Shown here: piece after piece, positions 34,915-42,609 of the stretch | How positions within the stretch are numbered: position 1 is the stretch's first letter | Layout of the letters: each line of letters starts with the position of its first letter | Source of the DNA: Bacteroidota bacterium | Lineage (GTDB): Bacteria > Bacteroidota > Bacteroidia > Palsa-965 | NCBI GenBank assembly: GCA_020402865.1 | Contig: JADBYT010000026.1 | Span: forward strand, 67,001-131,000 | Direction: 5' to 3' | Length of the DNA stretch: 64,000 bases | Made by a program: the position numbers and the translations under genes | The notes under the pieces: generated by a model | The model's input: the letters and a program-made list of their open reading frames with translations, nothing else | Database searches by the model: none | Told to the model about the DNA's origin: nothing

Positions 34915-36180
34915 CTATGCTTTTGCGTTGGGCACACTCACTTCATCCACAAACCTGCGCATGAGCGGGCCGCTGGCAATGCTGGTAATGAGTGCCATTA
35001 CAACCAGCGCCACAAACACAGGTTGCGAAATGAGTCCGGCTTCAAATGCCAGTTTACCCAGTATAATTTCCATTGCGCCGCGCGCATTGAGTCCAAAGCC
35101 CACGGCTATTGCATTGCGCTTAGACAGCCCCCCGATTCGTGCGCCGGCGCCGGCGCCAATTACTTTTCCGATAAACGCAATTACCAGCACCACGCCCACA
35201 ATCAGCCAATCGAAATGCTCCACGAAATTTACCTTGAGACCGATTGACACAAAGAATAACGGCGCAAAGAAATTGGTTACAAACTGGTGAATAATTTCGC
35301 GCGCCTGTTCGCGCAGGTGAACCGAATCACCAATGGCAATGCCGGCAATAAACGCACCCAGAATGGCGTGCAGCCCGATACTTTCGGTAAAAGCCGCGCA
35401 AAGCAGGCAAAGCCCCAGACTAAGCGCCAGCACGCCGCCCGGCCACGATAAACGGGTTTGCACCCAGGGCAGTACCCTGTCAATAATGCGCCGGCCAATA
35501 AACAGCATAAACGCACCAAAGGAGAGGATGTACAAAATGGTATAACCCACATCGCCCTTTGCCCCCCCCATGCCGCCAACAGAAAGGATGAACGAAAAAA
35601 TAAGCCAGCCCACCAGGTCGTTGAACATGGCAGAGGCAATAATGATCATACCGATGTTGGTGCGGAACAGGTTCATGTCCATAAGAATGCGCGCAATAAC
35701 AGGCAGCGCGGAAATAGACATGGCTGTACCCATAAACAGGGCAAAGAGAAAATGCATTTGTGTGCCGGCCGCACTACCAAACCATTCGGGAAAATACCAG
35801 GCTACACCAAAGCCGGTGGCAAAGGGCAAAAGCATACTGCCAAGCCCCGTGCTGATAGCGGCGCGGCCCTGCCTGAGTACGGTGGCCAGCTGCACTTCCA
35901 TGCCCGCCACAAACAACAGCATAATTACCGAAAGGCTGAAAATGCCGTCGAGTGCAATGGATACATGCTCGTTTGTTTTGAGCGGAAAAAGATAGGCCGA
36001 AATGCCGGGTGCAAAAGTGCCGAGAATAGTAGGGCCGAGAATGATGCCTACCATGAGTTCGCCCATTACCATTGGAAGTTTCCATCGCTTACCAAACTCG
36101 GCCAGAATACGCGAGAGAATAAGCATGGTGCTGATGGCCAGCAGCAGCGTAATCAGATCAGAGTGGGTGAGTTTTGCCAT
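34915..36180 (-). CDS. Cation:proton antiporter, CPA2 family
   Basis: 421 residues with about 12 hydrophobic helices and no cytoplasmic TrkA-type domain. The N-terminal [16 protein letters not shown] and the [30 protein letters not shown] and [14 protein letters not shown] segments match the Na+/H+ exchanger (KefB/NapA-like) fold. The AMFNDLVGW stretch supplies the conserved Asp pair region. It would exchange Na+ or K+ for H+ at the inner membrane. A universal stress protein gene 21 bases upstream on the same strand probably shares its operon, a common pairing. Confidence 0.92.
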   Translation of the reverse strand: MAKLTHSDLITLLLAISTMLILSRILAEFGKRWKLPMVMGELMVGIILGPTILGTFAPGISAYLFPLKTNEHVSIALDGIFSLSVIMLLFVAGMEVQLATVLRQGRAAISTGLGSMLLPFATGFGVAWYFPEWFGSAAGTQMHFLFALFMGTAMSISALPVIARILMDMNLFRTNIGMIIIASAMFNDLVGWLIFSFILSVGGMGGAKGDVGYTILYILSFGAFMLFIGRRIIDRVLPWVQTRLSWPGGVLALSLGLCLLCAAFTESIGLHAILGAFIAGIAIGDSVHLREQAREIIHQFVTNFFAPLFFVSIGLKVNFVEHFDWLIVGVVLVIAFIGKVIGAGAGARIGGLSKRNAIAVGFGLNARGAMEIILGKLAFEAGLISQPVFVALVVMALITSIASGPLMRRFVDEVSVPNAKA

Positions 36181-36201
36181 AAACGCGCTGCCGGAGCAGC
36201 A

Positions 36202-37083
36202 TCAGGAAATACGCGAGTGAACAATGAGTACGTTGCAGGGAAGATCTTCGAGTATGTATTCCATATCGTGTGTAAAGATGCGGTCGATGAGACCATACTT
36301 TACATCGGGTGAGTTGATCACGAGCAAATCGGCCTTCTTGGTTTCTGCAAACTGCCGAATGGCAAAGCCGGGTTTACCTTTTATGATTTTCTCGGTAATT
36401 TCTATGTCGCCCTGCTTGCGGCAGCGGGTCACTATGGCGTGCATGCGGTTGGCTTCATCGTCGGTAAACTCACGTTTAATTTTCGACGCCTCACCTGCGG
36501 TGCTGTTGCCGGCCATGGTCATCGCCAAGCCGGGCTGATGAACCTCGGTAGCCACCACAATGTCTTTGCTGCACACATGCTCGGCAAAGTAAATGGTGGT
36601 GTTGATGGTGTGAATGGTTTTGGGACTTTCCACCGAATTCACCACAAGCTTTTTAAATACAGAACCTTCGGCTTTGGGCTCGGTAAGCAACAGCACCGAA
36701 CATTTGGCTTTTCGCGAAATGCTGCGTGCCACTGAACCGAGGTAGAAACGAAACATGTTTTCCTTGCGCATGGCGCCCAGCACCAGCAAATCCACAATGT
36801 TCAGTTTGCAAAGTTCAAGCAGTGTGGATACAGGATCGCCTTCGCTCCAGATAATACGCACACGCTGCTCGTCAATGCCTAAACGATCTATGAGCTCGTC
36901 GAGCCTTGCCTCCTTCGTGCGGGTGCGCTCACCTATGTGCATAAGCAGAAGCTGTGCGTCAAACACCTGCGCCAGTTTCCACGATTCGCCAAGCACTCCT
37001 TCCAGTCGCGGCGAGAATGCCAGCGCCACCCCAATAGTTTCAAACGGATACGACGGGCGGCGTTTCAGTTTCTGGTAGTCCAT
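36202..37083 (-). CDS. Universal stress protein, tandem two-domain form
   Basis: 293 residues from ATG 37083 (MDYQKLKRRP). Two Usp-like domains: the first (~15-140) includes VDLLVLGAMRKENMFRFYLGSVARSISRKAKCSVLLL, close to the G-x2-G-x9-G(S/T) nucleotide motif, and the second (~150-293) ends with KADLLVINSPDVKYGLIDRIF and LPCNVLIVHS. It may bind ATP or act in signalling to the antiporter encoded next. A TATCTTTG-type box (37094-37087 on this strand) lies only three bases before the ATG, which would give a leaderless mRNA. Confidence 0.88.
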   Translation of the reverse strand: MDYQKLKRRPSYPFETIGVALAFSPRLEGVLGESWKLAQVFDAQLLLMHIGERTRTKEARLDELIDRLGIDEQRVRIIWSEGDPVSTLLELCKLNIVDLLVLGAMRKENMFRFYLGSVARSISRKAKCSVLLLTEPKAEGSVFKKLVVNSVESPKTIHTINTTIYFAEHVCSKDIVVATEVHQPGLAMTMAGNSTAGEASKIKREFTDDEANRMHAIVTRCRKQGDIEITEKIIKGKPGFAIRQFAETKKADLLVINSPDVKYGLIDRIFTHDMEYILEDLPCNVLIVHSRIS

Positions 37084-37305
37084 ATGCAAAGATAAGAACT
37101 TAAGCTCAGTGCTAAGTTTTTGATAGTTAGTTGTTTGTGTTGTAGCGGCCTTGCGCCGCCCGAATGCGGCCTGTAACCTGAGCCAGCTTGCCCATTTTAC
37201 AAGCGGTATTGAATCATAATCATAACCTAAACATTAGTATCCGTGTTGTGAAAAAAAGCTGTAACAAATGGCCCGTTCATTCGTCACATAAGATAACATC
37301 ACACC

Positions 37306-38001
37306 ATGTCTGAACGAAAAACACTTTTACGAACAGCCGGGATTCTCTATCTGCTTGTGGTTGTTTCGGGAATGTATGCACTGGCTTATGTTCCCTCACA
37401 ACTCATCAATAGAAGTAATCCAGTAGCCACATTTGAGCAGATCAGCGGAGAGGAAACATTATTCAGGTCGGGAATTGGCGCGGCGATTGTTTGTTATGCG
37501 GCATTTGTGTTTTTGCCCATTGTGCTTTATCACCTTTTCAAAACGGTAAATAAATATGCCGCTCAAGCCATGTGTGTACTTGCGTTGCTCAGTATTCCGC
37601 TTTCCTTTTCCAATCTTACCACCCGTTATACTGTTCTTTCGCTTCTCGAACAACAAAGGGAAACACTGGGAGATGTATCGCAGTTTGCTGGTCAGATCAT
37701 GCAGCAACTTTCGCTATACGATACCGGAATTCTGCTTTCCTTGTTTTTCTGGGGGAGCTGGCTGCTGCCGCTCGGTTACCTTTTTTACAAATCCGGTTTT
37801 ACACCCAAATTTCTTGGTGTGTTGCTGGTGGCCGGAGGTTTAGGGCATCTTATCAATTTTTTCGGCCACACACTTCTGGTTCATTATGCTGAACTGGGTG
37901 TGTCAAAATACATTAAACTGCTTCCGGCCGTGGCCGAAATAGGCACCTGTGTCTGGCTTTTGGTTGCAGGATTTTCAGGATTTAAAAAACAGGCTGTATG
38001 A
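37306..38001 (+). CDS. DUF4386-family membrane protein
   Basis: 231 residues with six hydrophobic helices. The opening LLRTAGILYLLVVVSGMYALAYVPSQLI and the later YDTGILLSLFFWGSWLLPLGYLFYKSGFTPKFLGVLLVAGG segment are typical of DUF4386 proteins, whose function is not known. It overlaps the next gene by ATGA, so the two are translated together. The 222-base gap upstream, shared with the divergent usp gene, shows only a GC-rich GCGGC/GCCGC hairpin (37145-37159) and no clear promoter. Confidence 0.85.
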   Translation: MSERKTLLRTAGILYLLVVVSGMYALAYVPSQLINRSNPVATFEQISGEETLFRSGIGAAIVCYAAFVFLPIVLYHLFKTVNKYAAQAMCVLALLSIPLSFSNLTTRYTVLSLLEQQRETLGDVSQFAGQIMQQLSLYDTGILLSLFFWGSWLLPLGYLFYKSGFTPKFLGVLLVAGGLGHLINFFGHTLLVHYAELGVSKYIKLLPAVAEIGTCVWLLVAGFSGFKKQAV

Positions 38002-38426
38002 ATGACCATCCGGAAGAAGTGAAAGTAAGCATCCGTATCAAGCTGTCGGCGTTATGGACTTCGGTAATGTTCTTATATATCTATGGCGATTATTTTGAAT
38101 TGTATGTGCCGGATAAAACGGCCGGCCTGTTAAGTGGCGATAATATGCTGAACACGCCTGAAAAACTTTTTCTGGCGGCAGCACTTCTTACGTTGCCTGC
38201 ATTAATGATATTCCTCACACTGCTGTTGCCTTCGCGTTTATCGCGCGCACTGAATATCGGTGTGGCTGTGTTTTTTACCTTATTTACATTGCTGGTGGGT
38301 AGTGTTTCCATTTCACACTGGCGTGCTTTTTATGTGTTTCTCGCCTTGCTCGAAAGTGTGGTCACTTCACTTATTGTGTGGCAGGCCTGGAAGTGGGGAA
38401 AACGCCCTGATCCTATTTTAACGTAG
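37998..38426 (+). CDS. Small four-helix membrane protein (DUF6326-like)
   Basis: 142 residues with four hydrophobic helices. The N-terminal KLSALWTSVMFLYIYGDYFELYVP and the later ISHWRAFYVFLALLESVVTSLIVWQAWKW resemble DUF6326 proteins; this family name is from memory and tentative. Its ATG overlaps the DUF4386 stop. Nothing is known about the function. The 178 bases that follow hold no gene; a weak AACGAGC/GCTTGTT hairpin lies at about 38449-38471. Confidence 0.78.
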   Translation: MNDHPEEVKVSIRIKLSALWTSVMFLYIYGDYFELYVPDKTAGLLSGDNMLNTPEKLFLAAALLTLPALMIFLTLLLPSRLSRALNIGVAVFFTLFTLLVGSVSISHWRAFYVFLALLESVVTSLIVWQAWKWGKRPDPILT

Positions 38427-38604
38427 TCATGTACTGCATGAACGAGCGTTTCGGAGCTTGTTTATGAGGTTGTATTTCAATGGTTTTGATGTTTAATGGA
38501 TAAGTCATTCAACTATTTGAGTGATTTGCTGTTGAAAGATTGTCGGCTTAAAAAAACCGAACTGTTCTGGAAACCGTATCTTTCGCATAGCATCACCAAT
38601 CAGA

Positions 38605-39336
38605 ATGGCCGTTTTCTTCTTTCTGGCAGCGCACTGGTTTCTGTCGCTGTTCTGCCAAACATTTTTTCTGCATCGTTACGCCTCGCACCGCATGTTTTCG
38701 ATGAGCAAAGGCTGGGAGCGTTTTTTTTATCTGTTTACGTTTATCCTTCAGGGATCGTCGTTCCTTAATCCGCGTGCATACGCCATTATGCACCGTATGC
38801 ATCATGCCTACAGTGATACAGATAAGGATCCGCACTCGCCGCATTTTATACGCGATGTGTGGGGGCTGATGATGAAAACCAAACGCATTTACCATGATTT
38901 TGTGCGCTATAAAACGCAGCCTGAACCCATCTTCAACAGTCATTATCCAACATGGCCTGCGCTTGATAAATTATCTGACCGCTGGGATGTGCGCATTGGT
39001 TTTGGTATTGCTTACACATTGTTTTATGTGTATTTCGCCACGGCATGGTGGCAGTTTCTGTTACTTCCGGTGCATTATCTGATCGGGCCGGTGCAGGGGG
39101 CTATTGTAAACTGGTGCGGGCACAAATACGGTTATTCGAATTTCGATAATGACGATCATTCCAAAAATTCGCTCCCGGTTGATTTTCTGCTTATGGGCGA
39201 ACTCATGCAGAACAATCACCACAAAAGCCCCAACAGTCCGAACTTTGCCAAGCGGTGGTTTGAAGTTGATCCTACCTGGCCGGTGATGCGCTTGCTGCAC
39301 GTACTTCATATTATCAAACTCCGCCGCACGGCATAA
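38605..39336 (+). CDS. Membrane fatty-acid (acyl-CoA type) desaturase
   Basis: 243 residues with the three His boxes of the SCD-type integral di-iron desaturases: [24 protein letters not shown], and NWCGHKYGY plus a later [13 protein letters not shown]. Four hydrophobic helices. The protein is shorter than animal SCDs but within the bacterial range. It would insert a cis double bond into membrane acyl chains. An overlapping open frame from 38496 is out of frame and lacks the boxes. The DUF1295 gene follows after 11 bases, then a CFA-synthase-like gene, suggesting a lipid-modification operon. Confidence 0.92.
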   Translation: MAVFFFLAAHWFLSLFCQTFFLHRYASHRMFSMSKGWERFFYLFTFILQGSSFLNPRAYAIMHRMHHAYSDTDKDPHSPHFIRDVWGLMMKTKRIYHDFVRYKTQPEPIFNSHYPTWPALDKLSDRWDVRIGFGIAYTLFYVYFATAWWQFLLLPVHYLIGPVQGAIVNWCGHKYGYSNFDNDDHSKNSLPVDFLLMGELMQNNHHKSPNSPNFAKRWFEVDPTWPVMRLLHVLHIIKLRRTA

Positions 39337-39347
39337 ATCACTTCGAT

Positions 39348-40142
39348 ATGCAAATTCTGTTTATGCTTCTTGCAGCTACAGCCGCCTGCTGTGTGGTGAT
39401 GTGGCTGGTGTGGCTCTGGCAAAAACGCATTGCCAATGCGGGCGTGGTAGATATTGTGTGGTCGTACAACTTTCCGCTTATTGCAGTTATTTATTTTGTA
39501 ATGGGCGATGGCTGGTTTGAACGACGTGCGCTGATTGCGGTGATGGTAGTGGTGTGGGGAATTCGCCTCGGCACGTATTTGTATATACGTGTACTCGGTC
39601 ATATTCATGAAGAAGATGGGCGTTACAAGCAACTGCGTACCGACTGGGCGCCGAATTTTGAATCGAAGCTGTTCTGGTTTTACCAGATGCAGGCCGTGTC
39701 GAATGTATTGCTTTCGGTGCCTTTTTTGCTGGCCAGTCTGAACCCTGCAGCAGCCTTTCATCCGCTCGAAATTACGGGCGCTGCAATCTGGTTGCTGGCT
39801 ATTCTTGGTGAGGCTGTGGCCGACAGGCAGCTGCAGAAGTTCAAAAGCAACAAAGCCAACAAGGGCAAAGTATGCGACGCAGGCCTTTGGGGCTGGTCGC
39901 GGCATCCGAATTATTTTTTCGAGTGGTGCATCTGGCTGGGCTATTTTGTATTTGCCTGTGCATCGCCCTGGGGCTGGATCAGCATTATTTGCCCGGCAAT
40001 AATTCTATATCTGCTGCTGCGGGTTACGGGCATTCCCATGAACGAGGAGCAAAACCTGCGCTCGAAACCCGAAGCGTACAAAGCCTATCAGCAGCGGGTA
40101 AGCAAGTTTATTCCGCTTCCGCCCAAAAAAGCCGGTGTATGA
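39348..40142 (+). CDS. DUF1295 (steroid 5-alpha-reductase-like) membrane protein
   Basis: 264 residues with about six hydrophobic helices. Conserved DUF1295 features include VDIVWSYNFP, GIRLGTYLYIRVLGHIHEEDGRYKQLRTDW, and the C-terminal LWGWSRHPNYFFEWCIWLGYFVFA with GIPMNEEQNLRSKPEAYKAYQQRVSKFIP, the NADPH-site region shared with steroid 5-alpha reductases and isoprenylcysteine methyltransferases. Its likely role is reducing a double bond in a lipid; the substrate is unknown. The stop overlaps the next start by ATGA. Confidence 0.88.
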   Translation: MQILFMLLAATAACCVVMWLVWLWQKRIANAGVVDIVWSYNFPLIAVIYFVMGDGWFERRALIAVMVVVWGIRLGTYLYIRVLGHIHEEDGRYKQLRTDWAPNFESKLFWFYQMQAVSNVLLSVPFLLASLNPAAAFHPLEITGAAIWLLAILGEAVADRQLQKFKSNKANKGKVCDAGLWGWSRHPNYFFEWCIWLGYFVFACASPWGWISIICPAIILYLLLRVTGIPMNEEQNLRSKPEAYKAYQQRVSKFIPLPPKKAGV

Positions 40143-41170
40143 ATATCGACAGTCTGCTTGAACGGAATCTTTTGCCTGATGCGCTTATCCGCGCGGGCAT
40201 TCGCAAACTGCTGCGCCAGCGTTTGCGCGATGAAAAGCGTCCTACGCCCGATGCGCAGTATGCCCATTTCATGCAGCAGCTCGAAGAGTTTTCGCGCAGC
40301 CCGGTGGCCGTAGAAACCAAAGCCGCCAATGAGCAGCACTACGAAGTGCCCACTGCTTTTTATCAGTACTGCCTCGGCCCGCATCTCAAGTACAGCAGCG
40401 GTTTCTGGAAACCCGGCACCACCACGCTGGCGCAGGCCGAAGAAGACATGCTGGCACTCACCTGCCAGCGCGCACAGCTCGAAAACGGCCAGCATATTCT
40501 CGAACTTGGCTGCGGCTGGGGTTCGCTTACACTTTACATGGCGGCCAAATTTCCGCAAAGTAAAATCACTGCTGTCTCCAACTCGCGCACACAAAAGCAA
40601 TACATTGACGCCACCGCTGCGCAACGCGGTCTCACCAACATCACCATCATCACTGCCGACATGAACGTGTTTGCCACAGAATCCGCGCAGTTCGACCGCG
40701 TGGTTTCGGTAGAAATGTTTGAGCACATGCGCAACCACGGCCTCCTCCTCGAACGGATCTCCGGCTGGCTCAAACCCGGCGGCAAACTCTTCGTACACAT
40801 CTTCACCCATAAAGCATACACCTATCTCTTCGAGGCGAAAGACGAAACCGATTGGATGTCGCGCTACTTCTTCACCGGAGGCATGATGCCGTCTGACCAT
40901 TACCTGCTTTACTGGAACAAACACCTGCGCGTAACCTCACACTGGCGCGTAAGCGGCGAGCATTATGGTAAAACAGCCGAAGCATGGTTAAAGAATATGG
41001 ATGCGCGTAAGGCTGATATTTTGCCGTTGTTTGCAGAGACTTATGGGAAAGAGAACGTGACGAAATGGTGGGTGTACTGGCGCGTGTTTTATATGGCCTG
41101 TGCCGAGTTGTGGAATTTTGAGAAAGGGGAGGAATGGTTTGTGAGTCATTATTTGTTTGAGAAAAATTAA
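40139..41170 (+). CDS. Cyclopropane-fatty-acid-synthase-like SAM methyltransferase
   Basis: 343 residues from ATG 40139 (MNIDSLLERNLLPD). The class I methyltransferase core has ILELGCGWGSLTLYMA (SAM site), VSVEMFEHMRNHG and LFVHIFTH. The family ends with CAELWNFEKGEEWFVSHYLFEK. Compared with E. coli Cfa, the bicarbonate-ligand Cys139 and Tyr317 positions appear here as Ser87 (KYSSGFW) and Leu284 (AWLKNMD), while the Glu and His ligands remain. This pattern fits the coclaurine-N-methyltransferase-like branch, so true cyclopropanation is doubtful. Its stop codon overlaps the convergent gene's stop. Confidence 0.87.
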   Translation: MNIDSLLERNLLPDALIRAGIRKLLRQRLRDEKRPTPDAQYAHFMQQLEEFSRSPVAVETKAANEQHYEVPTAFYQYCLGPHLKYSSGFWKPGTTTLAQAEEDMLALTCQRAQLENGQHILELGCGWGSLTLYMAAKFPQSKITAVSNSRTQKQYIDATAAQRGLTNITIITADMNVFATESAQFDRVVSVEMFEHMRNHGLLLERISGWLKPGGKLFVHIFTHKAYTYLFEAKDETDWMSRYFFTGGMMPSDHYLLYWNKHLRVTSHWRVSGEHYGKTAEAWLKNMDARKADILPLFAETYGKENVTKWWVYWRVFYMACAELWNFEKGEEWFVSHYLFEKN

Positions 41171-42303
41171 TTAGATGTACTACTCTTTGTAGCATTATTT
41201 GTTTTGTTCTCAATTAGCCAATTAGCTTTGTGAAATTCTTTGAGCATCCGTCTTTGAAGCGGCATCCCTTTTTTCTTTAGACTCTCTATTTGGTCAACAA
41301 AAACAGGTGTGAGTTCTATTTCCGGATCTTCATCAGTTTCTCCCCGTGTAATATAAAGGTCAGTCGTTTCATAACGATTTTTCGTTTTGCTTAATTGATA
41401 AATTGTACGATAATGCGCCTTGTTAATGATGATATACTCAGCAGAATCTCCTGAGAATTTCAAAGTATAGCTATAGGTGATATTAAGTTTATTGTCGTTC
41501 GAAAAAGAAACTTCGCTGTCTATTTCGGTAGATGCTGAAAACTCATTATCTGACATTGCATATATCCAATGAGAGTTACCGACAGTAATTTGTTCCGACA
41601 TCTGAATGGGTATTCCACTTATTAATTTATAATAGGTGTGATAAATTGCCGTGTAACCTGTTCCCCAGCCAAAGCTGGGTACGGCCCAGTAATCTGATTT
41701 TTCAATTCGTTCAATTGGTGCCGGCCAAAAATTTCTGTTGATGGCTGAAACTGTACCTGCAAGTGTGTAACGTTCTCCGTCGTTGTGATAAATCATATAG
41801 AAATGTTCCCAATGCCTGTCACGAATTATTTCAATAACCAGCTCTTTTTTCCGGTCGTTATTCAGGTGTATTTCCTGAAAACAGATTGGTGCAACTGTAT
41901 ATTCCGAGTCAATCATCAGCCATTGATATTGATCGTTAAGAAATGTTTCATTGCAAACCAAAAGATCGATCTCTTCGCGCTTTACAGGCGCAGGATAAAT
42001 AGGCTTTTCGTTTGCCGTATCACAAAACGTTTCAATAAATGCCTGTACAGAAGCATTGCGGATATATTGTGCGGCGGAATCAATTCGGCTGTTGCTGTCC
42101 ACCAGAAACGTATCCCCGCCCAGCAGGTAGCCGGAAGTTCTTTGCACAGAATCTCTAAGCAATGTCACATAAAGTGTATCCTTCCACTTCGGATTGACAA
42201 ACCGGATTTTCTCAGGTGTGGAGGATTGCGATTGTGTTGTTGCCTGTTCTTCGCCACAGCGTACAAGCAAAAAGGGGAGAAGTGTTATGAGTAGCCAGCG
42301 CAT
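41167..42303 (-). CDS. Hypothetical lipoprotein, 378 aa
   Basis: Short signal peptide with Cys near residue 16 (LLPFLLVRCGEE; the Arg at -1 is unusual for a lipobox), then a Gln/Ser/Thr-rich linker and a mostly beta-type domain with many Tyr and Trp (FGWGTGYTAIYHTYYKL, ITYSYTLKFSGDSAEYI). No family is recognised. It is convergent with the methyltransferase gene, sharing the TTAA that serves as both stop codons. It lies alone, with the hairpin array behind its start. Confidence 0.75.
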   Translation of the reverse strand: MRWLLITLLPFLLVRCGEEQATTQSQSSTPEKIRFVNPKWKDTLYVTLLRDSVQRTSGYLLGGDTFLVDSNSRIDSAAQYIRNASVQAFIETFCDTANEKPIYPAPVKREEIDLLVCNETFLNDQYQWLMIDSEYTVAPICFQEIHLNNDRKKELVIEIIRDRHWEHFYMIYHNDGERYTLAGTVSAINRNFWPAPIERIEKSDYWAVPSFGWGTGYTAIYHTYYKLISGIPIQMSEQITVGNSHWIYAMSDNEFSASTEIDSEVSFSNDNKLNITYSYTLKFSGDSAEYIIINKAHYRTIYQLSKTKNRYETTDLYITRGETDEDPEIELTPVFVDQIESLKKKGMPLQRRMLKEFHKANWLIENKTNNATKSSTSN

Positions 42304-42379
42304 GAAACGAAGCTACTTTGGGAAATGTTCGTTTCAGTGGTCGCTTGTAGAACTGTGCGGGTGTTTTGAATAAGTGTAG

Positions 42380-42557
42380 TTTCTTTGGAAAAGTTGCAAA
42401 CTTTTCCAAAGAAAGCATCCGGTTTATCTCGTCTTCGACGAGGTAAACCGGATGCAGCTACACAGCTACAGCGAAGCTGTAGCTGCGGAAAGTTTACTTC
42501 CGGCTTTGCCGGAAATAAACTTTCCGCAAAAGTTGTTCAAGTCTGTGACTTGAACAA
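42380..42557. repeat. Array of five consecutive long hairpins with three-base loops
   Basis: Five palindromes in tandem. H1: 16-bp stem 42380-42395/42399-42414, loop GCA. H2: 19-bp stem 42415-42433/42437-42455 with one G-T pair, loop TTC. H3: 10-bp stem 42463-42472/42476-42485, loop GAA. H4: 12+7-bp stem 42485-42504/42508-42527 with one C-A mismatch, loop TTT. H5: 11-bp stem 42533-42543/42547-42557, loop TGT. Gaps are 0 to 7 bases. Stem sequences differ from one another, so this is not a direct repeat or a CRISPR array. Function unknown; it may be REP-like or a mobile palindrome cluster. Confidence 0.9.
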
Positions 42558-42561
42558 AACA

Positions 42562-42589
42562 AAAACGGCTTCCCGAAGAAAGCCGTTTT
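42562..42589 (-). terminator. Terminator of the TPR/PD40 gene
   Basis: AAAACGGCTT (42562-42571) pairs with AAGCCGTTTT (42580-42589), loop of 8 bases; on the minus strand TTTTTGTTTTG follows. It lies 21 bases past the stop at 42610. Confidence 0.8.
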
Positions 42590-42609
42590 CAATTATTCGC
42601 ATAAGCACT

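Larger units (their letters stand above)
42304..42609. other. Intergenic region between two minus-strand genes, no gene
   Basis: About 306 bases without a coding frame of its own. It contains an array of five hairpins (42380-42557) and a terminator hairpin (42562-42589), described separately. The first ~75 bases, before the start of the 378-aa lipoprotein gene, show no feature I can name. Confidence 0.8.

Noticed and set aside
35458-36312. 284-codon plus-strand frame opposite the antiporter
   Set aside because: The minus strand encodes a well-recognised 12-helix transporter; the plus frame is Lys/His/Asn-rich with no motif.
38496-38768. 90-codon frame overlapping the desaturase start
   Set aside because: Out of frame with the His-box protein and without any feature of its own.
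40088-40924. 278-codon minus-strand frame opposite the CFA-like gene
   Set aside because: The plus strand has the SAM motif and family C-terminus; the minus frame is an antisense shadow.
42380-42557. Hairpin array considered as a CRISPR array
   Set aside because: The stems have different sequences and there are no spacers of constant length or cas genes.
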